Below are positions 27,521 through 35,804 of a stretch of 64,000 nt of DNA, piece after piece. Position numbers and translations under genes: made by a program. The DNA comes from Mesorhizobium sp. (GTDB lineage Bacteria > Pseudomonadota > Alphaproteobacteria > Rhizobiales > Rhizobiaceae). Every line of letters begins with the position of its first letter. The first letter of the stretch is position 1. The notes beneath the pieces are model-generated. The model did not search any database. It was not told the origin of the DNA and was given only the letters and a program-made list of their open reading frames with translations. The DNA lies in assembly GCA_004020875.1 (NCBI GenBank), contig SAPZ01000005.1:248001-312000 (forward strand), read 5' to 3'.

Positions 27521-28491
27521 TTCCTTGCCGGTCCCGCCGCCGGGGTTTCCGGCAGCGTCGGTTTCGAGGGGAACAGCCAGGCGATCGCACCGGTTGCGAC
27601 CGCCGAGCACAGGATGAAGAGATGCAGCGCAAGCGCCGCCTGCAGGCCGTCCTTCATGGCGATGCCGGAATAAAGCAGCGCCGCGGCGGCGCCCGCCTCA
27701 TAGGTGCCGAAGCCGGCGACGCCTTGCACCGGCAGGATGGCGGCGGCTTCCGCGCCAACGGCGCCGGGAAAGGCGGTCTGGAACGAGGTGTTGAGCAGCA
27801 TGGCGAGCAGCCAGCCCTGAACGCCCAGCTTCAGCGCCCAGTTGGCGATCGTCCACCACCAGCCAAAGCGCGAGCGCCCCGTCGCCTCGGTGAAGATGTC
27901 GCGCAATTTGCCGAATTTCGAGACGATCCCGCCGCCGGCCGTCCAGTTGTGCGGCGCGCGTGCCCAGCGCGGCAGGTACCATGCGGCGGCGATAAGCGCC
28001 GCGATGCCGGCGACCCTCAGCGCCGGATGCAGGCCCGGCCAGACAAGGCAGGCCAGCACGCCGACGACGAAGGCGTCCTGCAGCCTGAACCAGAGAAGAG
28101 AGGCGCCGGCGCGCACGATGGAAACACCGAACACCTGGCGCAACAGGATCGGAAAGGCCGTCTCGCCGCCGCGGAACGGTACAATGTTGATCATCGCATT
28201 GTGGATCAGGATGATGCGCAGCGTTGCGCCGAAGCGGCCGTTCACATCGTCGCGGAACTCATCGCAGACGCGCAGCGCCCTCAGCACATAGGTGACGAAC
28301 AGCGCCGCCGCGACCGCCACGAAAGCGCCGGGCGTGATGGAGGCGAACGCATCGCCGACCATCTTCCAGCGCTGGTCGCTGGCAAGCCATGCCAGCAGCG
28401 CCAGAGTAACGATTATCGATATCGCTCGCTTCAACCAATTCTCCGATGGCGCCACCGCCACGTTGGAGCGGCTTATCCGGTGGTTCGACAA
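27517..28491 (-). CDS. Flippase-like membrane protein (LPG synthase transmembrane family)
   Basis: 324 residues with about seven to eight membrane helices and the PF03706-type pattern: IHNAMINIVPFRGGETAFPILLR, SLLWFRLQDAFVVG, and the glycine-rich ILPVQGVAGFGTYEAG near the end. The family covers the MprF flippase domain and many proteins beside glycosyltransferases. The TTG start at 28491 has AAAGG seven bases upstream; GTG codons at 28461 and 28455 are alternatives. It is coupled to the following GT2 by a 4-bp overlap. Role: probably moves a lipid-linked sugar across the inner membrane (inference). Confidence 0.82.
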   Translation of the reverse strand: MSNHRISRSNVAVAPSENWLKRAISIIVTLALLAWLASDQRWKMVGDAFASITPGAFVAVAAALFVTYVLRALRVCDEFRDDVNGRFGATLRIILIHNAMINIVPFRGGETAFPILLRQVFGVSIVRAGASLLWFRLQDAFVVGVLACLVWPGLHPALRVAGIAALIAAAWYLPRWARAPHNWTAGGGIVSKFGKLRDIFTEATGRSRFGWWWTIANWALKLGVQGWLLAMLLNTSFQTAFPGAVGAEAAAILPVQGVAGFGTYEAGAAAALLYSGIAMKDGLQAALALHLFILCSAVATGAIAWLFPSKPTLPETPAAGPARK

Positions 28492-28545
28492 TTCAGGCCT
28501 TTATCCGCGGATCGCTTCGCCGGCGCGGCTCGACGGGGCGCGCCG

Positions 28546-28674
28546 TCACGGGCGGGTGATCCTATAGACCAGCATCGTACCCGAATCCACAAGCATGGTC
28601 GCGGTCCTGTCGAGGTGGTCGATCACCCCGTCATGATATTCGACGAACTGCCGGTCAATGCAGGCGGACAGCAC
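28546..28674 (-). CDS. Possible small ORF or C-terminal gene remnant
   Basis: A frame on the reverse strand reads LSACIDRQFVEYHDGVIDHL and then DRTATMLVDSGTMLVYRITRP before a stop at 28546. It has protein-like composition. GTG at 28674 is the only plausible start and has no good ribosome site; the frame is closed upstream at about 28717. It may be the end of a gene lost upstream, or a 42-residue protein ahead of the flippase gene. Confidence 0.35.
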   Translation of the reverse strand: MLSACIDRQFVEYHDGVIDHLDRTATMLVDSGTMLVYRITRP

Positions 28675-29019
28675 GCGAAGCCAGGCTCTGCCCGGCGGAC
28701 CATATCCTGCTCGTCACCTTTCTTCTAGGGTCGGCCCTCCCGTCGAAGTTGTTTTGGGGCAGCGCATCGCCAAACAGTATCGCAATATCACAAGATTGTA
28801 TTCGTGGCCGACTAATGGCTTGGGGTGTTCACTTAGACTTGGAATGAGTTGACATCGCGCCGCTCGCGGCTGTTAATAGGCTCAAGGGCGCTGATCGCCC
28901 CGCCATCGGGGCCGGCAGGGCTCGGGCATCGTGAGGGCTCGCGGAAAGCCCGAAGAAACATCTTCCAGATCATGGATCCTCGGCCTCACCACATCGGGGT
29001 CGAGAGGGGGGGCATCAAT
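28675..29019. promoter_or_regulatory. Intergenic region with candidate promoter for the second DUF995 gene
   Basis: TTGACA at 28849-28854 and TTAATA at 28873-28878 are spaced by 18 bp, close to a sigma-70 promoter, about 140 bp before the DUF995 start. Nothing else is recognisable in this 345-bp stretch. Confidence 0.45.
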
Positions 29020-29628
29020 ATGCGTACGGGCATTGGAACGACAGCTGAAACCACATCGCCATGCGAACCGGGTCGACTTGAATTCAGCCCGCCCCATCGG
29101 CTTGCGAGAGGCGGCTGGCTGGTTCCGCTGCTGGTCGCCTGCGGCCAGCTTGCCTTTAGCGGCGCCGCCGGCGCGGCTCCGGCGAAGGACAGTGCGACGG
29201 CCGAGGCCGCCGCCAAGCCCGACACTGCTCCGACGGCTTTCGAGCTGCAGCTTCTCTACGCCGACCGGACCTGGAACTGGAAGAACGGCGCCGCCTATTT
29301 CGGGATGGACAGGCGCCTGCATGCCTGGACGAAAGGGGAGGATTCGCCCGCCGTCGGCGAGGGCCGCTGGCTGGTGACGGAAAAGGGCAAAATGTGCATG
29401 GAACTCGCCTGGCGGTCCAAGACCTACTCCACCAAGCCGAAGCGTACTTGCTACAGCCATCGTGTCGAAAAGGGCAACATCGAGCAGCGCAAGGATCCCG
29501 ACGGCACCTGGTATGATTTCAAGCACGCCAAGGACGATCCCGCCGACGAGCACCAGAAGTTCGAGGCGGGCAACACCAAGGGCGCGCAGTTCGATGAGAC
29601 CCGCAAGCTGGTCGACAGCAAGAGCTGA
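29020..29628 (+). CDS. Secreted DUF995 family protein (copy 2)
   Basis: 202 residues from an ATG preceded by a G-rich site; upstream in-frame ATG at 28972 is possible. A membrane or signal segment (about 28-48, ending GAAGAAPAK) precedes an Ala-rich linker. The DUF995 core is LQLLYADRTWNWKNGAAYFG, then RLHAWTKGEDSPAVGEGRW, KMCMELAWRS and IEQRKDPDGTWYDFKHAKDD. The order of conserved blocks matches the protein at 20935, so the two are paralogues flanking the glycosyltransferase genes. Function unknown. Confidence 0.8.
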   Translation: MRTGIGTTAETTSPCEPGRLEFSPPHRLARGGWLVPLLVACGQLAFSGAAGAAPAKDSATAEAAAKPDTAPTAFELQLLYADRTWNWKNGAAYFGMDRRLHAWTKGEDSPAVGEGRWLVTEKGKMCMELAWRSKTYSTKPKRTCYSHRVEKGNIEQRKDPDGTWYDFKHAKDDPADEHQKFEAGNTKGAQFDETRKLVDSKS

Positions 29629-29630
29629 AG

Positions 29631-29654
29631 CAATTCCAGGAAAAGTGTGAGCGG
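29631..29654. repeat. Truncated copy of intergenic repeat B
   Basis: The stretch beginning CAATTCCAGGAAAAGTG and ending GTGAGCGG repeats the start of the element at 10465 exactly for 22 bases. The second half is degenerate. It lies just after the DUF995 stop codon. Confidence 0.7.
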
Positions 29655-29735
29655 GTTCGGCGGGTTCGCCGTGGCCGTCGTCCTGACCGCGCTGAGGCAA
29701 ACGGCTGCAAGAATAGGAGGCTCGCTGAGCCGGCC

Positions 29736-30863
29736 TTAGCCGAACTCAGCGAGCCCACGCCCCGACACATTACTCACAGGGCCGACCGCCGGCCTTGCGG
29801 GCCGGCGTTTCTGATTGACGTTCGCGCCGCGTGGCGCGCGCAATGCGCGCGCCACGGCGGCCGAAACGCCGGGATTGACCAAGGCCGGGCCGAGCCCGAA
29901 GAAGGGGGCGGCCGTCCTAACGATGGTGTCGATGTCCGAAAGTTGCGCCACGAAGCCCAGCTGTTCGCGGGCAAGGCTTGGGTCGGCGAAAAGCCCTGCC
30001 GGATCACCGGGGCGGCGCGCCTTGTACATGACAGGAACCGGCCGCGATGTGATCCGCTCGACCGCGTCCATGATCTGCCTGATCGAGACCCCGCGGCCGC
30101 TGCCAAGGTTGACCGCAAGGCTTTTGCCGCCGGCCTCGAGATGCTGCAGGGCCTTGACATGCGCCCGGGCGAGATCGCTGACATGGACGTAGTCGCGCAC
30201 GCAGGTGCCGTCCGCGGTTTCGTAGTCGGTGCCGAAAACCTCGATCGCCTCGATCATGCCGGACGCCGCCATCAACACCCTGGGGATGAGATGGGTTTCC
30301 GGCGTGTGCCATTCGCCAAGCTCGCCGTCGGGGTCGGCGCCGCAGGCGTTGAAGTAACGCAGGATCGCGTATTTCGTGCCGTAGGCCGCGGCATGGTCCC
30401 TGATGATCTGTTCGCCCATCAGCTTGCTGCGGCCATAAGGGCTGATTGGATTCTGAGGCGAAGTCTCGCTCACGGGCAACGCCTCGGGCATGCCATAGGT
30501 GGCGCAGCTGGAGGAGAAGATGATGTTGCCGATGCCGTTCGCCCGCGCGGCCTCGAGCACGGCGATCGTGCCGGCGACATTGACCGAATAATAATCCGCG
30601 GGGTCGCTGACCGACTCCCCGACATAGGCAAGCGCGGCGAAATGGACGATCGCCTGCGGCCTGTGGCTGGCGATGGCCCGCTCGAGCGCGCCGCGGTCGC
30701 GGATATCGCCGACCACCAGCGGACCCCAGGCCACCGCCTTCTCGTTGCCACGGCTGAGATTGTCGTAGACCACCGGCAGGTAGCCAGCCGCCGCCAGCTG
30801 CTTGCAGGTGTGGCTGCCGATGAAGCCGGCGCCGCCCGTCACCAGGATGGGGCGGGCACTCAT
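29736..30863 (-). CDS. galE: UDP-glucose 4-epimerase
   Basis: 375 residues. The NAD loop is [11 protein letters not shown], the catalytic Ser-Tyr-Lys is in SSSCATYG and YGRSK, and the GalE-type [12 protein letters not shown] and [19 protein letters not shown] are clear. It interconverts UDP-glucose and UDP-galactose and can serve exopolysaccharide synthesis (ExoB in rhizobia). It is about 40 residues longer than usual, ending in a basic tail after residue 335 ([19 protein letters not shown]) with no recognised role. The ATG overlaps the stop of the upstream epimerase gene (ATGA). Confidence 0.92.
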   Translation of the reverse strand: MSARPILVTGGAGFIGSHTCKQLAAAGYLPVVYDNLSRGNEKAVAWGPLVVGDIRDRGALERAIASHRPQAIVHFAALAYVGESVSDPADYYSVNVAGTIAVLEAARANGIGNIIFSSSCATYGMPEALPVSETSPQNPISPYGRSKLMGEQIIRDHAAAYGTKYAILRYFNACGADPDGELGEWHTPETHLIPRVLMAASGMIEAIEVFGTDYETADGTCVRDYVHVSDLARAHVKALQHLEAGGKSLAVNLGSGRGVSIRQIMDAVERITSRPVPVMYKARRPGDPAGLFADPSLAREQLGFVAQLSDIDTIVRTAAPFFGLGPALVNPGVSAAVARALRAPRGANVNQKRRPARPAVGPVSNVSGRGLAEFG

Positions 30864-31918
30864 AGCGCCAAAGCCCCGCCGGAGGACAAATGGTCGCCGC
30901 GCGAGGTGCCGGACTGCCGGCGGCCCAGCAGGGCTTCGAAATAGCCGGCGGTGTAGGCCAGCCCCTCGCTCAGCGCGACCTTTGGCTTCCAGCCGAGCTG
31001 CTGCTCGGCGAAGCTGATGTCGGGCCGGCGTTGCCGGGGATCGTCGACCGGCAGCGGCCTGTGCACGATCCGCGAGCGGGAATTTGTGTAATCGAGGACG
31101 AGCTCAGCCAGTTCCATGACGGTGAACTCGCCGGGGTTTCCGAGGTTGACCGGATGGTTCGGCGCCGAGGGCAACCGCATCAGCCGCACAAACCCCTCGA
31201 TGAGGTCGTCGACATAGCAGAAGGAGCGCGTCTGCGTGCCGGTGCCATAGACGGTGATATCGTCCCCGCGCAGCGCCTGGACGATGAAATTGGACACCAC
31301 GCGACCGTCATCGGGCTGCATGCGCGGCCCATAGGTGTTGAAAATACGCGCCACCCGGATATCGAGGCCGTAGGTTCTCGCATAATCGAAGAACAGCGTT
31401 TCGGCCGAGCGCTTGCCCTCGTCGTAGCAGGCGCGCGGGCCGTGCGTGTTGACGTTACCGAAATAGCCTTCAGGCTGCGGATGCACCAGCGGATCGCCGT
31501 AGACCTCGGAGGTCGATGCCTGGAATATCTTGGCGTTGTGGCGCCGGGCGAGTTCCAGAAGGTTGATCGCCCCGAGCACGCTGGTCTTGAACGTGTGGAT
31601 CGGATCGGCCTGATAGTGAGGCGGGGACGCCGGGCAGGCAAGGTTGTAGATCTCGTCGACGGCGAGATCCGTCGGCAAGGCATCGACAACGTCGTGGCTT
31701 ATGCAGGTGAAGGCGGCGTCGCCCGCGATGCCGGCTAGATTGTACCTTTTGCCGGTGTGGAAATTGTCCAGGGCGATGACTTCATAGCCGTCCGCAAGCA
31801 GTCGCTCACACAAATGAGAACCCAGGAATCCTGCTCCGCCGGTGACCAGGGCCCGGCCGCGACCGATACCCTTTCGGCCCGACCGAACCGGTTTAAGAAC
31901 TTTGATGAGCCTATTCAT
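30860..31918 (-). CDS. UDP-glucuronate decarboxylase (UDP-xylose synthase) family SDR
   Basis: 352 residues from the ATG at 31918. [63 protein letters not shown] and the catalytic YDEGKR follow the UXS pattern, and [20 protein letters not shown] is diagnostic. It would convert UDP-glucuronate to UDP-xylose or the 4-keto form, a precursor for xylose-containing glycans. It is coupled to galE. The pair supplies nucleotide sugars inside the polysaccharide region. Confidence 0.9.
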   Translation of the reverse strand: MNRLIKVLKPVRSGRKGIGRGRALVTGGAGFLGSHLCERLLADGYEVIALDNFHTGKRYNLAGIAGDAAFTCISHDVVDALPTDLAVDEIYNLACPASPPHYQADPIHTFKTSVLGAINLLELARRHNAKIFQASTSEVYGDPLVHPQPEGYFGNVNTHGPRACYDEGKRSAETLFFDYARTYGLDIRVARIFNTYGPRMQPDDGRVVSNFIVQALRGDDITVYGTGTQTRSFCYVDDLIEGFVRLMRLPSAPNHPVNLGNPGEFTVMELAELVLDYTNSRSRIVHRPLPVDDPRQRRPDISFAEQQLGWKPKVALSEGLAYTAGYFEALLGRRQSGTSRGDHLSSGGALAL

Positions 31919-32412
31919 GGCAACCTCGTACGCACACACGCTACCGTTCCGGGACGGGCACTGCCCGACCAGGTCACAAAGGCGATTCTTCCGCATATGC
32001 AGAACCGCCTGCACTGATGTGCGTAGTAATTTTCTGAGTTCGCGAGGCTGTTTGCTCGACGGCTTGTCTTCGCCGTCTAAGCGTCCCTTACGCCCCTAGA
32101 TCGCGATCCACGAGTCGGTTGCCACCACCGCAGACTGCTCGCCCAAATTGCACACCCAACACGTATAAAGATATACCGGTCGGCCGGGTAGTCAACTAAA
32201 TTAGCGTTTCGTTAACCTCACGCCTTTGCGATTGGTTAACCGCGTGGGGTTGCTTGCTGGCTCGCGAGCGGTGAGGCGCTGCCTTGGACCGTTTTTTGGC
32301 CGGTGCCGCATTCGTCGAATTGCGGAAGCATGTCGGAAGAAGCTTTGGGCGTCATCCCGCAAGCCTCGAAGCAACGCCGTCATGACGCCGGGTCGAGAAT
32401 GCCTCACCGATT
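31919..32412. promoter_or_regulatory. 494-bp intergenic region with near-consensus CtrA site
   Basis: TTAG-CGTTTCG-TTAAC at 32201-32216 matches the CtrA consensus apart from one base, and a palindromic GGTTAACC follows at 32234-32241. This lies about 285 bp upstream of the UDP-glucuronate decarboxylase start. No gene is evident in the gap. Confidence 0.5.
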
Positions 32413-32712
32413 CTAGATGTTCTCGGCGGCCGCCCCGGAACTTCTGGCGAAGCAATGCGACTGCTGTCCGAAGCCGCTTGGGCCGCAAACAAAAGCAGCG
32501 TGCCCAAGGTAAGGATTGGCGCTTACAACAGGAGCCGGGCGAGCCAGGTTACCTGTCTGGGCGGGCCGGCTCGGCTTCAGGTCGATCAACGCAGCGCTGC
32601 CGCTTTGCGATACGTTGAATGAGGTCGACTGACCGAAGTTGAAGTATTGGCAACCGGAAGTTGCCAGCAACGCGCCCGAAACAAAAAGACGGGGCAGGGC
32701 CTTGATCGGCAT
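32413..32712 (-). CDS. Small lipoprotein with CGPSGFGQ C-terminus (copy 2)
   Basis: 99 residues from the ATG at 32712; ATGs 48 and 54 bases upstream are alternatives. The hydrophobic start ends LLATSGC, a lipobox. The middle is low-complexity (FNFGQSTSFNVSQSGSAA). The C-terminus reads YLGHAAFVCGPSGFGQQSHC and then FARS, sharing the module with the protein at 25901, while the rest does not align. The ribosome site is weak. Family not recognised. Confidence 0.62.
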   Translation of the reverse strand: MPIKALPRLFVSGALLATSGCQYFNFGQSTSFNVSQSGSAALIDLKPSRPAQTGNLARPAPVVSANPYLGHAAFVCGPSGFGQQSHCFARSSGAAAENI

Positions 32713-33038
32713 CAGAAAATTGTTGTTGGGGCAGGGCCGGCTTAGGCCTCGATAAGCCATCAGCATGAAGCAAATCCCCTCAAGCGCGTGGCGCTTATGT
32801 TCGAATCATGATCAGCCGCCCGCCCAAGCTCATTATGGCAAACCTGGTTAATTTAGCGATAGCTGTTTTGGAGCTTCGGCGGATTTTTCTGTCGCCGCAA
32901 GAGGGCGAGACGGCTTACGGCCGGACATCCCGCTGCCCCGCGTGACGATGGACAAGTGGGGCGGCAGAGCGTGGCCAACAAAATGGCCCGCATCGTTGCG
33001 GGCCATTTTGTGACCTTCGGGCACCTTGTGCCTGAACC
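32713..33038. other. 326-bp intergenic region
   Basis: It contains a perfect terminator hairpin at 32979-33010 (listed separately). The rest shows no gene, repeat or clear promoter. Confidence 0.4.
32979..33010 (-). terminator. Terminator hairpin after the AhpD-like gene
   Basis: CAAAATGGCCCGC (32979-32991) and GCGGGCCATTTTG (32998-33010) are exact complements around a 6-base loop. Position 28 bp beyond the AhpD-like stop codon and the A/T-rich stem base fit a rho-independent terminator. Confidence 0.8.
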
Positions 33039-33511
33039 TTACTCTCCGCCCATCTCCTTCTTGAACTGGTCGAAGTCGACCTGCATACCGTTGAAGATCG
33101 TGCTCCAGTGGCGCGTCAGCGCTGCCATTGCGACGGCTTCCTGGATCTCCTCATTGGTGGCGCCGGCGCGCTTGGCGTTCTCGGTGTCCGACCAAATGCA
33201 GTAGCTGCAGGGGATCTGCGCCGCGACCGCCAACGAGATCAGCGACTTCTCCTTGGGCGTCAGAACCGTCTTGTCGCTGAGCTCGATGGCCTTGACCTCG
33301 GCCCACGCGCCGGGCAGACCGGCTTTCGGGAACTGTTTGACGAAGCTCGGCACGCCGCCCATCGTCGACTGGATGTCCTTCAGCGCCGCGTCGTAATCAT
33401 CGGCCCGGCAGGCGCGGAAGCGAACGCCGCGGCAGACACGCCGGCGACGGCGATGAGCGAGGCGGAACGAAGGCAGGAATGCACGGCTGAGACGATGCGA
33501 ATGACTGACAT
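33039..33511 (-). pseudogene. Secreted AhpD-like carboxymuconolactone decarboxylase family protein, frameshifted after the signal peptide
   Basis: An ATG at 33511 with an AGGAG site begins MSVIRIVSAVHSCLRSASLI, a signal peptide ending AAAFASAPAG. The frame is then lost. The mature domain continues one frame over with ADDYDAALKDIQSTMGGVPS, KQFPKAGLPGAWAEVKAIEL and PCSYCIWSDTENAKRAGA; the CSYC pair is the AhpD-type redox site. One missing base near 33407 explains it. Without repair no exported enzyme can be made. Divergent from a TetR gene, with two operators between, so probably its target. Confidence 0.78.
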
Positions 33512-33536
33512 GATGTTCTCCTCTGGTTTTTGTTAG

Positions 33537-33581
33537 CCTTACGATGTAAGGTATGCTAACGATGAACCTTACAGTGTAAGT
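33537..33581. promoter_or_regulatory. Twin TetR operators
   Basis: CCTTACGATGTAAGG (33537-33551) and CTTACAGTGTAAG (33568-33580) are near-identical palindromes of the form CTTACNNTGTAAG, 30 bp centre to centre (about three helical turns). They lie between the divergent AhpD-like and TetR genes and probably bind the TetR protein, controlling both directions. Confidence 0.78.
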
Positions 33582-33595
33582 TGTCAAGCGCCGCC

Positions 33596-34261
33596 ATGGA
33601 TGCACCGAGCAAAAAAAAGCGACCCCGCGGAAAGCTTTCCCGCGAGATGATCGAGGACGCCGCCTTCGAGGTGATCGAGCGGGAAGGGCTGTCCGGCTTT
33701 TCGATGCGCAAGCTCGCCGCCAGGCTCGGCTGCGAGGCAATGAGCATCTATCACCACTTCCCCTCGCAGGCGCATCTCTACGAGGCGCTGGTCGACCGCC
33801 AGATGAGCAGGCTCGTCATTCCCGACGACAGCCTGCCCTGGCGCGAACGAGCGCGCATCGGCATGCAGGAGTTCCGCCGTGTCGCGACCGAGCACCCGGC
33901 CTTCGCGCCCTTCATCGTCGTCTACCGCATGAACTCGCCGCCCTGCCTTGCCAAGCTCAACGCCATTATCGGCCTGTTCGAAGATGGCGGCTTCGGGCCC
34001 GAGCTCAGCGCCCGCCTGTTCCGCGCCGCCGGCTATTATCTGATGGGCGCGATCCTCGACGAGACAGCCGGCTACGCCAAGGGACCTTCGGCCGTCACCA
34101 CGGTCAGCGACGAGGAACTGGCGCGCGACTATCCGAGCGTTGTGAAGGCCGGGGCCTATTTTGGCAGCGCCGGCTTCGACAAGACATTCGAGCTTGGCCT
34201 GGAAATGTTTCTGGACGAGATGGAGCGGGTCCGCGAAGCTGCCCGCGACGAAAACCGCTAG
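33596..34261 (+). CDS. TetR-family transcriptional repressor
   Basis: 221 residues. A basic N-terminal arm (SKKKRPRGKLSREM) leads into the helix-turn-helix: AAFEVIEREGLSGFSMRKLA, then RLGCEAMSIYHHFPSQAHLY. The C-terminal ligand domain follows the TetR_C pattern. The ATG at 33596 is 15 bp after the second operator, so the repressor can block its own transcription. The open frame reaches back to a TTG at 33581 inside the operator, which is unlikely as a start. The inducer is unknown. Confidence 0.92.
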   Translation: MDAPSKKKRPRGKLSREMIEDAAFEVIEREGLSGFSMRKLAARLGCEAMSIYHHFPSQAHLYEALVDRQMSRLVIPDDSLPWRERARIGMQEFRRVATEHPAFAPFIVVYRMNSPPCLAKLNAIIGLFEDGGFGPELSARLFRAAGYYLMGAILDETAGYAKGPSAVTTVSDEELARDYPSVVKAGAYFGSAGFDKTFELGLEMFLDEMERVREAARDENR

Positions 34262-34307
34262 TAAGAAGGGCGGCAGCCGCCGACCAAGAAAACAGCCATG
34301 GGTTTGA

Positions 34308-34934
34308 ATGCGCTTCCTCTCCGTCCTTCTTCTCATCGCCGGCGCCGCCATCGGCATCTTCTATCCCTGGGCGATGAGCAACTTTTCCGGCCATGCGATC
34401 GGCACTTATCGCGCCTATGAGGGCGGCCGTTTCCGGCCGGTAACCGTGCAGCTCGAGGCAAGCGATGCGCCGGTTCGGGTGCTGGTCGACCTGACTGCGC
34501 GGGCCGAGCGGGTCGCCGGCCAGCAGCGCACGGTGCTGACGCTGACCGCGGCGAGCGGCGGCCGTACGGCGCTGGCCTCGGCGCTCTCCTTCAACCACAC
34601 TGACAATCCACGCCAAGCCAGCCCGCAACTGCCCGACAAGATTTTTCGCGATGAGGCCGGCGTTATCGACAGGGTCACGCCCGGTCCTTACCTCTTCACC
34701 GTCGGCCCCGGCGATGCCGACGGCATCGACATGCGCGCGGTCGATCTCGTCCTGCGCGCCGGCACCGGCTCGATCGACGAACGCGCGCAGCCGGCCGGCT
34801 ATGCGCTGATGGGTATTGGCGTTGCCGGATTCGTGCTGTCGCTGGTCTTCGGCCGCCGCGGCGGAGGCCATCCGCAAAATCCCAATTCGCAGCCGCCACC
34901 GCCGCGCTGGGGCCGCGGCGGTGCGCCGAGGTGA
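34308..34934 (+). CDS. Uncharacterised membrane protein with two terminal helices
   Basis: 208 residues. An N-terminal membrane segment (1-24) and a second near 163-180 (YALMGIGVAGFVLSLVF) bracket a beta-rich extracytoplasmic domain of about 130 residues (FRPVTVQLEASDAPVRVLVD, DGIDMRAVDLVLRAG). The C-terminal tail is Pro/Gly/Arg-rich. I recognise no named family. Only 7 bp separate it from rlmJ, but the functional link is unclear. Confidence 0.78.
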   Translation: MRFLSVLLLIAGAAIGIFYPWAMSNFSGHAIGTYRAYEGGRFRPVTVQLEASDAPVRVLVDLTARAERVAGQQRTVLTLTAASGGRTALASALSFNHTDNPRQASPQLPDKIFRDEAGVIDRVTPGPYLFTVGPGDADGIDMRAVDLVLRAGTGSIDERAQPAGYALMGIGVAGFVLSLVFGRRGGGHPQNPNSQPPPPRWGRGGAPR

Positions 34935-34941
34935 AGTCCTC

Positions 34942-35790
34942 ATGAATTATCGCCACGCCTACCACGCCGGCAATTTCGCCGATGTCGTCAAGCATGCGGT
35001 GCTTGCGCGTCTCGTCGAGTACCTCAAGCAGAAGGACAAGGCCTTCCGAGTCATCGACACCCATGCCGGCATTGGCCGCTATGACCTTGCCTCGGTCGAG
35101 GCCGGCAAGACCGGCGAGTGGCAGGGTGGCATCGGCCGGCTCACCGAGGCTACGCTCGAACCACAGGCGGCGGCGCTGCTCCAGCCCTATCTGGAAGCGG
35201 TGCGCGCGCAAAATCCCGAGGGCGGCCTCAAGCATTATCCCGGCTCGCCGCTGATCGTTCGCCATCTCCTGCGCAACCAGGACCGGCTGACGGCGATCGA
35301 GCTGCACCCTGAGGATGCCGCGCGGCTCAAGTCGGTTTTCGAGGGCGATTTCCAGGCAAGGGTGATCGAGCTCGACGGCTGGCTGGCGCTGGGCGCGCAA
35401 CTGCCGCCGAAGGAAAAGCGCGGCCTTGTGCTCATCGATCCTCCCTTCGAGGAGGAGGGCGAGTTCTCCCGGCTCATCGAGGGGCTTCGCAAGGCGCACC
35501 GGCGCTGGCCGGGCGGCATTTACGCGCTCTGGTATCCGATCAAGGATCGCAGGGCGGTGACAGCCTTCCGCGCGGCGCTAAAGGAGGCAGGCATTCCAAA
35601 GCTGCTCGACGTTGCCCTCGAGATACGGCCCGGCTCGGACGAGCCCAGCCTGGACGGCAGCGGACTGGTAGTGGTCAATCCGCCCTATACGCTGGAAGGC
35701 GAATTGAAGGTCCTGTTGCCCGCCCTGCACAAGGTGCTCGCCGTCCGGCAGCCGTCGCGCTGGACCTCTGATTGGCTTGCGGGCGAATAG
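34942..35790 (+). CDS. rlmJ: 23S rRNA (adenine2030-N6)-methyltransferase
   Basis: 282 residues beginning MNYRHAYHAGNFADVVKHAV, the RlmJ hallmark. The SAM region includes VIDTHAGIGRYDL, and the catalytic motif is LIDPPFEEEGEF (DPPF). GGIYALWYPIKDR and the C-terminal VVNPPYTLEGEL also match. It methylates A2030 in 23S rRNA. The true ATG is at 34942; the frame is open upstream inside the previous gene. Confidence 0.95.
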   Translation: MNYRHAYHAGNFADVVKHAVLARLVEYLKQKDKAFRVIDTHAGIGRYDLASVEAGKTGEWQGGIGRLTEATLEPQAAALLQPYLEAVRAQNPEGGLKHYPGSPLIVRHLLRNQDRLTAIELHPEDAARLKSVFEGDFQARVIELDGWLALGAQLPPKEKRGLVLIDPPFEEEGEFSRLIEGLRKAHRRWPGGIYALWYPIKDRRAVTAFRAALKEAGIPKLLDVALEIRPGSDEPSLDGSGLVVVNPPYTLEGELKVLLPALHKVLAVRQPSRWTSDWLAGE

Positions 35791-35804
35791 GCGCCTGCGT
35801 TTCC

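Noticed and set aside
26354..28728. Long plus-strand frames over the GT2-flippase genes
   Set aside because: Antisense shadows; both real genes show coupled ATGA overlap and family motifs.
32226..32618. 130-codon plus-strand frame opposite the second CGPSGFGQ lipoprotein
   Set aside because: Basic, low-complexity product without a family pattern; the minus-strand lipoprotein has a lipobox and a motif shared with another protein.
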